The notes under the pieces were generated by a model that saw only the letters and a list, made by a program, of their open reading frames with translations, was not told the DNA's origin and did not search any database. DNA of 26,935 bases from Marinosulfonomonas sp. GTDB lineage: Bacteria; Pseudomonadota; Alphaproteobacteria; Rhodobacterales; Rhodobacteraceae. Position numbers and translations under genes: made by a program. Positions 22,272 through 26,935 of the stretch are shown here, piece by piece (within the stretch, counting starts at the first letter, position 1; each line of letters opens with the position of its first letter). The stretch covers positions 1 to 26,935 of the forward strand of contig JALSJL010000095.1 in the NCBI GenBank assembly GCA_026989405.1, written 5' to 3'.

Positions 22272-23300
22272 TCAGGCGCGCAACGATTGCGCCCGGTGCG
22301 TGTCGGCGCTGCCCGCGGCCGGCCCTCGCCGTGAAATATCGGGGATGATCGACAAGACCACCGCGCCCTTCTTGCGCCCGCTGTCCACATGGGCGTGGGC
22401 GCGCACGATGTGCTCGAACGGGTAGATGCGGTCGACAAGCGGGAAGAAGGCGCCGTCTTCGACAAGACGGACCAGATGCCTCAACCCCTTGTGGCTGCCG
22501 CTGGACACGCCGCCGATCACGCGCCGGTTGACAGCCGCCCGCAGCATGTCGCGCGCCGAGCTTGAAACGATCACCAGGCGGCCCTTCGGGGTCAGCATAT
22601 GTCTGACCCGGGTCCAGGGCGCGCTTGCCGTTGTATCCAGTATCATGTCGAAGCGTTCGCGGCCGCGGGCGAAGTCTTCGCGCCGGTAGTCGATCACCCG
22701 CTCGGCCCCGAGGCTGCGCACCAGGCCCGCGTTCTCGCCCGAGCAGACACCGGTGACATGGGCCCCGAAATGCGCCGCCAACTGCACCGCCGCGCTGCCG
22801 ACCGCGCCGGACGCCCCGACGATCAGGATGCGCTCACCGGCCTGCAGCCTGCCCTTGTCGCGCAGAAATTCCAGCGCCGTCAGCCCGCCAAACGGGATCG
22901 CCGCCGCCTCGCCAAAGCTCAACCCGCCCGGCTTGTGGGCCAGGCAGCCATCGGCCGGCATCGCCACATATTCGGCATGCGCCCCCATCTTCGCGCCCGG
23001 AAAGGCAACCACCCGATCGCCCGGATCCCAGTCGGTGACGCCCTTTCCCCGGTCGACCACAAGCCCCGACAGTTCCGTGCCCAGCACCGGCTGGCGCGGC
23101 TTGCGCAGCCCGGCAAACAGGCGCATCGCAAGGCCCAGCCCGGCCGGCACCGTCAGTGTCCGCAGCCGCCAGTCACCAGAGCTGACCGTGGTTGCGTGAA
23201 CCCGGATCAACACGTCGTTGTCTCCGATCCGGGGGCAGGGGCGGTCTTCGATCGACACCACTTCGGGCGGTCCGTATGTGCGATAAACTGCGGCTTTCAC
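22272..23300 (-). CDS. MDR-family NAD(P)-dependent oxidoreductase (quinone-reductase-like)
   Basis: A 342-residue medium-chain dehydrogenase/reductase. The GroES-like N-terminal half has MKAAVYRTYGPPEVVSIEDR and VLGTELSGLVVDRG; the Rossmann half has LIVGASGAVGSAAVQLAAHF (about residues 159-178) and a cofactor-binding segment ending in AERVIDYRREDF. The catalytic zinc Cys of true alcohol dehydrogenases is replaced (ATTVSSGD near residue 40), and the structural-zinc Cys cluster is absent. It is therefore a zinc-free quinone-oxidoreductase-type enzyme; its substrate is unknown. A 20-residue tail after VVLSII extends past the usual family end. It is divergent from a LysR gene and followed by the DUF4386 gene. 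Confidence 0.9.
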   Translation of the reverse strand: MKAAVYRTYGPPEVVSIEDRPCPRIGDNDVLIRVHATTVSSGDWRLRTLTVPAGLGLAMRLFAGLRKPRQPVLGTELSGLVVDRGKGVTDWDPGDRVVAFPGAKMGAHAEYVAMPADGCLAHKPGGLSFGEAAAIPFGGLTALEFLRDKGRLQAGERILIVGASGAVGSAAVQLAAHFGAHVTGVCSGENAGLVRSLGAERVIDYRREDFARGRERFDMILDTTASAPWTRVRHMLTPKGRLVIVSSSARDMLRAAVNRRVIGGVSSGSHKGLRHLVRLVEDGAFFPLVDRIYPFEHIVRAHAHVDSGRKKGAVVLSIIPDISRRGPAAGSADTHRAQSLRA

Positions 23301-23357
23301 GGTGTATCCAATCCATTTCGAGAAACATCAGGGGCCGGTCTAGCCGGCGCGCCATCT

Positions 23358-23403
23358 CATGCAAATTGACTAAATATTCATTCCTGATATGCGTAATTGC
23401 ATG
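23358..23403 (+). promoter_or_regulatory. Inverted repeat and possible promoter at the lysR start
   Basis: CATGCAAATT (23358-23367) and AATTGCATG (23395-23403) are near-perfect inverted repeats flanking TTGACT (23366-23371), a -35-like box. With a 16-base spacer the -10 would be TATGCG (23388-23393). That would place transcription start at or next to the ATG at 23401, giving a leaderless message. LysR proteins commonly bind such sites and repress their own genes. Confidence 0.3.
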
Positions 23404-24291
23404 GATTGGAGCTCTGTCACCTTCGACTGGAACCGCGCCCGCGCCTTTTTGGTGACAGCCGAAGAAGGCTCTCTGTCGGCGGCAGCCCGGGCCTTGCGGA
23501 TGACCCAGCCCACGCTCGGGCGCCAGGTCGATGCACTGGAGCAGGAACTGGGGGTTTCCCTGTTCGAACGCGCCGGACGGGGGCTGGTTCTGACGCCCGC
23601 GGGGCTTGACCTGCTCGATCATGTGCGCGCGATGGGAGAGGCGGCAACACGGCTGTCAATCTCGGCCGCCGGCCAGAGCCAGGTGCTTGACGGCCGGGTC
23701 ACGATCACGGTCAGCGAGGTCTACGCGGCGTTGTTGTTCCCGGACATCCTTGCGCATCTGCGCCGGCAGGAACCGGGGATCGAGATCGACGTGATCGCCA
23801 CCAGCGCCACCCGCGACCTGCGCCGCCACGAAGCCGATATCGCCGTGCGCCATTTCCGCCCGTCAGAGCCTGACCTGATTGCCCGCAAGATAGGCGACGC
23901 ACCGGCGCGCCTCTATGCCAGCCCGGACTACCTGGCCCGCATCGGCACGCCTGCCACACCGCATGACCTCAGCCGCGCCGAGTTCATTTCCGTCGATCGT
24001 TCGGGCGCTTTTCTGGACGGGCTGAACGCCATGGGGCTGAACCTCACCGACCGCAATTTCCCCATCTTCACAGATGACCACCTCGTCATGTGGGAATATG
24101 TGAAATCCGGCCTCGGCATCGGCATCATCGACAGCGATCTCGGCGACCGCGAGCCGGCGGTGCGCCGCGTGCTGCCCGATCTCGAGCCGCTGATGTTCCC
24201 GATCTGGCTGGTCGCACACCGCGATCTGCACACCAGCCGGCGCATCCGGACAGTGTTCGACCTGCTTGCACGCAAACTCGCCCGCCGCTGA
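23401..24291 (+). CDS. LysR-family transcriptional regulator
   Basis: A 296-residue LTTR. The winged helix-turn-helix is at about residues 8-65: WNRARAFLVTAEEGSLSAAA, then RMTQPTLGRQVDALEQELG and LFERAGRGLVLTPAG. The effector domain includes VTITVSEVYAALLFPDIL, a YASPDYLARIG segment and VKSGLGIGIIDSDLGD. I prefer ATG 23401 (start MDWSSVTFDWNRAR), since close relatives begin with this pattern; an in-frame ATG at 23389 adds four residues. Neither has a ribosome binding site, fitting a leaderless mRNA. The gene is divergent from the MDR oxidoreductase, the most likely target. Confidence 0.92.
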   Translation: MDWSSVTFDWNRARAFLVTAEEGSLSAAARALRMTQPTLGRQVDALEQELGVSLFERAGRGLVLTPAGLDLLDHVRAMGEAATRLSISAAGQSQVLDGRVTITVSEVYAALLFPDILAHLRRQEPGIEIDVIATSATRDLRRHEADIAVRHFRPSEPDLIARKIGDAPARLYASPDYLARIGTPATPHDLSRAEFISVDRSGAFLDGLNAMGLNLTDRNFPIFTDDHLVMWEYVKSGLGIGIIDSDLGDREPAVRRVLPDLEPLMFPIWLVAHRDLHTSRRIRTVFDLLARKLARR

Positions 24292-24296
24292 CCTTC

Positions 24297-24321
24297 TTCT
24301 TTTTCGCACAAATATCCCGGG
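24297..24321 (-). repeat. Dispersed intergenic motif, copy 2
   Basis: On the minus strand this reads CCCCGG followed by the core GATATTTGTGCGAAAAAGAA, matching copy 1 (7585-7604) at 18 of 20 bases. It lies just after the lysR stop in the gap before a convergent gene, the same kind of location as copy 1. Confidence 0.5.
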
Positions 24322-24354
24322 GTCCGGGGCAGCGCCCCGATGCGCGGTCGGGTT

Positions 24355-25047
24355 TCAGAACGCCATCGCCTCCAGCACCTGCGGTTCGCGCACATCCACC
24401 CCGGGCAGCCCCGCCACCAGGGCCTCGGCACTCTGCTCAAGCAGCGGGAACGTGCGATAATGGCACGGGATCACCGTCTTGAAATCAAAGAACGTCCGCG
24501 CCGCATAGGCCGCACGCTTCATGTCCATGGTAAAATATCCGCCCGCACACAGGATGCCGATATCGGGCGCGTGCAGGTCGTGAAATATCTTCATGTCGGC
24601 CATCACATCGGTGTCGCCGCTGAAATAGATCGAGTGGCCCTCTCCCTCGATGATGAACCCGGCCTCGTGGCCGGCGTAAACCGGGCCGCTGTCGCTGTCG
24701 AGCGATGACGAATGCGCGGCATTGACCATGGTCACCGCCACATCGCTCAGGCCAACCGTGCCCCCCTTGTTGAAGCCGATGGTCTTTGCCCCCTTGGCGC
24801 TTTCCCACCAATGCATCAGGTCGTAGATCCCGACCAGCGGCGCGCCGGTCGCCTCCGAAATCGCCAGCGCATCGCCCGCGTGGTCGCCGTGCCCGTGGCT
24901 GACAAGCACATGGGTCGCGCCGTCCACCGCCTCGGACCGGCGCGCTTCGGGAAACATCGGGTTGCCGGTCAGCCAGGGGTCCACCAGCAGCACCTGATCG
25001 CCTATTTCGATGCGAAACCCCGAATGCCCGAGCCAGATGATTTTCAT
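24355..25047 (-). CDS. UPF0173-family metal-dependent hydrolase (metallo-beta-lactamase fold)
   Basis: A 230-residue MBL-fold protein. The metal-binding motif HGHGDH (His 51, His 53, Asp 55, His 56) is intact; further ligands are likely in NAAHSSS, YFSGDTD (metal-bridging Asp) and PCHYRTFP. The start MKIIWLGHSGFRIEIG is typical of the UPF0173 family. GGAGG lies 7 bases before ATG 25047; an upstream in-frame ATG at 25110 has no such site. The family's substrate is not established. The gene stands alone, divergent from gatC over 130 bases. Confidence 0.93.
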   Translation of the reverse strand: MKIIWLGHSGFRIEIGDQVLLVDPWLTGNPMFPEARRSEAVDGATHVLVSHGHGDHAGDALAISEATGAPLVGIYDLMHWWESAKGAKTIGFNKGGTVGLSDVAVTMVNAAHSSSLDSDSGPVYAGHEAGFIIEGEGHSIYFSGDTDVMADMKIFHDLHAPDIGILCAGGYFTMDMKRAAYAARTFFDFKTVIPCHYRTFPLLEQSAEALVAGLPGVDVREPQVLEAMAF

Positions 25048-25177
25048 GGTCTTTCCTCCCGTGTCGAACCTGCCTGGCAGCATAGCGTTGATTTCGCCGC
25101 TGTCACGCATCCGCCACCTTGCCCATCCCGCCTTGTGGCGTTAAACGCTTCCCGGTCAAACCAAGGAAATATGCCCC

Positions 25178-25465
25178 ATGTCGATTGACGTGAAAACCGC
25201 GGCCCATGTGGCCAAGCTTGCCCGCATCCGGGTCGAAGAAGATCGCCTGCCGGCGCTGGCCGAGGAGTTCAGCACGATCCTCGGTTTCATCGAACAGCTC
25301 AACGAAGTGGACGTCGAAGGGGTGGAGCCGATGGTGTCGGTCACGCCGATGCGGCTGAAACGGCGCGCCGACGTGGTCACCGACGGCAACATGCCCGACA
25401 AGATATTGTCCAACGCCCCCGATGCCCGCGAGGGCTTTTTCGCGGTTCCCAAGGTGGTGGAATAA
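25178..25465 (+). CDS. gatC: Asp-tRNA(Asn)/Glu-tRNA(Gln) amidotransferase subunit GatC
   Basis: A 95-residue subunit of the GatCAB amidotransferase. It starts MSIDVKTAAHVAKLARIRVE, contains EFSTILGFIEQLNEVDVEGV followed by EPMVSVTPM, the RRADVVTDGN segment and the ending FFAVPKVVE, all conserved in GatC. It wraps around GatA and stabilises the complex, which amidates misacylated Glu-tRNA(Gln) or Asp-tRNA(Asn). AAGGA lies upstream; a nearer ATG at 25171 is in another frame with an early stop. gatA starts immediately after its stop codon. Confidence 0.97.
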   Translation: MSIDVKTAAHVAKLARIRVEEDRLPALAEEFSTILGFIEQLNEVDVEGVEPMVSVTPMRLKRRADVVTDGNMPDKILSNAPDAREGFFAVPKVVE

Positions 25466-26935
25466 ATGGGCGATCTGAACAAGCTGACCATTGCCCAGGC
25501 GCGCGACGCGCTGCGCAAGGGCGAAACAACCGCGGTTGAGCTGACGCAAAGCTGCCTTGAGGCGATCGAACAGGCCGACGCGCTGAACGCGGTCGTGCAC
25601 AAGACAGCCGACCTGGCGCTGCAACAGGCGCGCGGCGCCGATGAGCGCCTGAAAGGCAGCGAAGAGGCCCCGGCCATGTGCGGCATCCCGCTCGGGATCA
25701 AGGATCTGTTCTGCACCCAGGGCGTGCCCAGCCAGGCTGGGTCCTTCATCCTGAACGGCTTCAAACCCGAATACGAAAGCACCGTGACGCAAAACCTGTT
25801 CGATGCCGGCGCCGTGATGCTTGGCAAGCTGAACATGGATGAATTCGCCATGGGCTCGTCCAACGAAACGTCGGTCTACGGCGATGCGGTCAACCCGTGG
25901 CGGCGCGCGGGCGATGACGCGGCGCTGACACCGGGCGGCTCGTCCGGCGGCTCGGCGGCTGCCGTGGCCGCCGACCTGTGCCTGGCCGCCACCGGCACCG
26001 ACACCGGCGGCTCGATCCGCCAGCCCGCCGCATTCACCGGCATCACCGGCATCAAGCCCACCTACGGGCGTTGCTCGCGCTGGGGGATCGTCGCCTTCGC
26101 CAGTTCGCTCGACCAGGCCGGGCCGATGACCAAATCGGTGCGCGATGCGGCGATCATGCTGGAAGCGATGGCCGGCCACGATCCAAAGGACAGCACCAGC
26201 GCCGACATCGCCGTGCCGAACTTCGAAGCGGCGCTCACCGGCGACATCCGCGGCCGGAAAATCGGCATCCCGCGCGAATACCGGATGGAGGGCATGCCCG
26301 CCGAGATCGAGGCCCTCTGGGCCGAGGGGCAGGCGATGATGCGCGATGCCGGCGCCGAGATCGTCGACATTTCGCTGCCCCACACCAGATATGCGCTCCC
26401 GGCCTATTACGTGATTGCCCCGGCCGAAGCCTCGTCGAACCTCGCGCGCTATGACGGCGTGCGCTACGGCCACCGCGCAAAGCTGGCGGCAGGCGACGGG
26501 ATCACCGAAATGTATGAAAAGACCCGCGCCGAGGGGTTTGGCCACGAAGTCCAGCGCCGGGTGATGATCGGCACCTATGTGCTGTCGGCGGGCTTTTACG
26601 ACGCCTATTACAACCGCGCCCGCAAGGTGCGCGCGCTGATCAAGAAAGACTTCGAAGACGTCTTCGCGCAAGGGGTAGATGCCATCCTGACCCCGACCAC
26701 GCCATCGGCGGCCTTCGGGCTGGGCGAAATGACCGATGCCGACCCGGTGCAGATGTATCTGAATGACGTGTTTACGGTCACGGTCAACCTGGCCGGGCTG
26801 CCGGGCATCTCGGTGCCGGCCGGGCTCGACAAGCAGGGGCTGCCGCTGGGGCTGCAGCTGATTGGCCGGCCCTGGGAAGAAGGCGACCTGCTGAATGCCG
26901 CCCATGTGATGGAGCAGGCGGCGGGCTTTGTTTCC
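25466..26935 (+). CDS. gatA: Asp-tRNA(Asn)/Glu-tRNA(Gln) amidotransferase subunit GatA (3' truncated by window edge)
   Basis: The first 490 codons of the amidase subunit, nearly complete because GatA is usually about 490-495 residues. It begins MGDLNKLTIAQARDALRKGE directly after the gatC stop. The amidase-signature catalytic triad is visible: Lys 79 in GIPLGIKDL, the cis-Ser 159 in TPGGSSGGSAA and the nucleophile Ser 183 in TGTDTGGSIRQP. GatA releases ammonia from glutamine and channels it to GatB. Later family features are GITGIKPTYGR, SLDQAGPMTKSVRDAA and AGLPGISVPAG. No stop codon is reached before the window ends; gatB presumably follows outside. Confidence 0.97.
   Translation, partial: MGDLNKLTIAQARDALRKGETTAVELTQSCLEAIEQADALNAVVHKTADLALQQARGADERLKGSEEAPAMCGIPLGIKDLFCTQGVPSQAGSFILNGFKPEYESTVTQNLFDAGAVMLGKLNMDEFAMGSSNETSVYGDAVNPWRRAGDDAALTPGGSSGGSAAAVAADLCLAATGTDTGGSIRQPAAFTGITGIKPTYGRCSRWGIVAFASSLDQAGPMTKSVRDAAIMLEAMAGHDPKDSTSADIAVPNFEAALTGDIRGRKIGIPREYRMEGMPAEIEALWAEGQAMMRDAGAEIVDISLPHTRYALPAYYVIAPAEASSNLARYDGVRYGHRAKLAAGDGITEMYEKTRAEGFGHEVQRRVMIGTYVLSAGFYDAYYNRARKVRALIKKDFEDVFAQGVDAILTPTTPSAAFGLGEMTDADPVQMYLNDVFTVTVNLAGLPGISVPAGLDKQGLPLGLQLIGRPWEEGDLLNAAHVMEQAAGFVS

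Noticed and set aside
25103..26905. A 600-codon minus-strand open frame across gatC and gatA
   Set aside because: Both GatC and GatA on the plus strand have complete motifs and catalytic residues; the antisense frame has none.

Overview
The window is high-GC chromosomal DNA from an alphaproteobacterium, most likely a member of the Rhodobacteraceae (roseobacter or rhodobacter group). This rests on the cbb3-oxidase assembly genes, a PutA without its DNA-binding domain next to a divergent Lrp-type putR, the elongator tRNA-Met sequence, and the DUF2927 lipoprotein and SPFH/zinc-ribbon genes. No phage, transposase, plasmid or CRISPR signature was seen. Genes are dense: no stretch above 300 bases lacks a gene. 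Both ends are cut inside genes (ccoI on the left, gatA on the right).

Layout. 1-1532: end of a cbb3 oxidase maturation cluster (ccoI 3' part, ccoS). 1601-1707: a foldable inverted-repeat element between convergent genes. 1707-5722: a tesA-like esterase divergent from a ybbA/ybbP-type ABC transporter, the same arrangement as in E. coli. 5782-5858: tRNA-Met(CAT) with its own promoter. 5874-7521: a possible small gene and an aldehyde dehydrogenase. 7661-11734: putR and putA, proline catabolism. 11770-13130: dtd and a PfkB sugar kinase. 13252-13671: a small heat-shock protein behind a 19-bp palindrome. 13723-20084: a seven-gene minus-strand block (terC, a 27-residue membrane micropeptide, xpaC, telA, DUF2927 lipoprotein, SPFH-GYF protein, membrane zinc-ribbon protein). 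20148-21485: rluB and tadA, divergent. 21518-24291: a DUF4386 membrane protein and an MDR-family oxidoreductase divergent from a LysR regulator. 24355-25047: a UPF0173 metallo-hydrolase. 25178-26935: gatC and gatA.

Most of the window is housekeeping metabolism and RNA or tRNA maintenance. The part most worth attention is the minus-strand block 13723-20084. TerC, XpaC and TelA belong to the tellurite/chemical-stress families. The SPFH and zinc-ribbon pair recalls the B. subtilis YdjI/YdjG partners of PspA. Tight spacing (a 1-nt overlap, then gaps of 14, 22, 25 and 44 nt) suggests one envelope-stress operon. It includes an unannotated TTG-started single-span micropeptide whose stop overlaps the xpaC start.

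The non-coding signals are mostly at gene junctions. They include three hairpin terminators, a GATATTT-NN-GCGAAAAAGAA motif found in two convergent gaps, and candidate operators upstream of putR/putA, hsp20, the aldehyde dehydrogenase and the LysR gene. All functional assignments come from reading motifs and recalled family knowledge; no database search was run.
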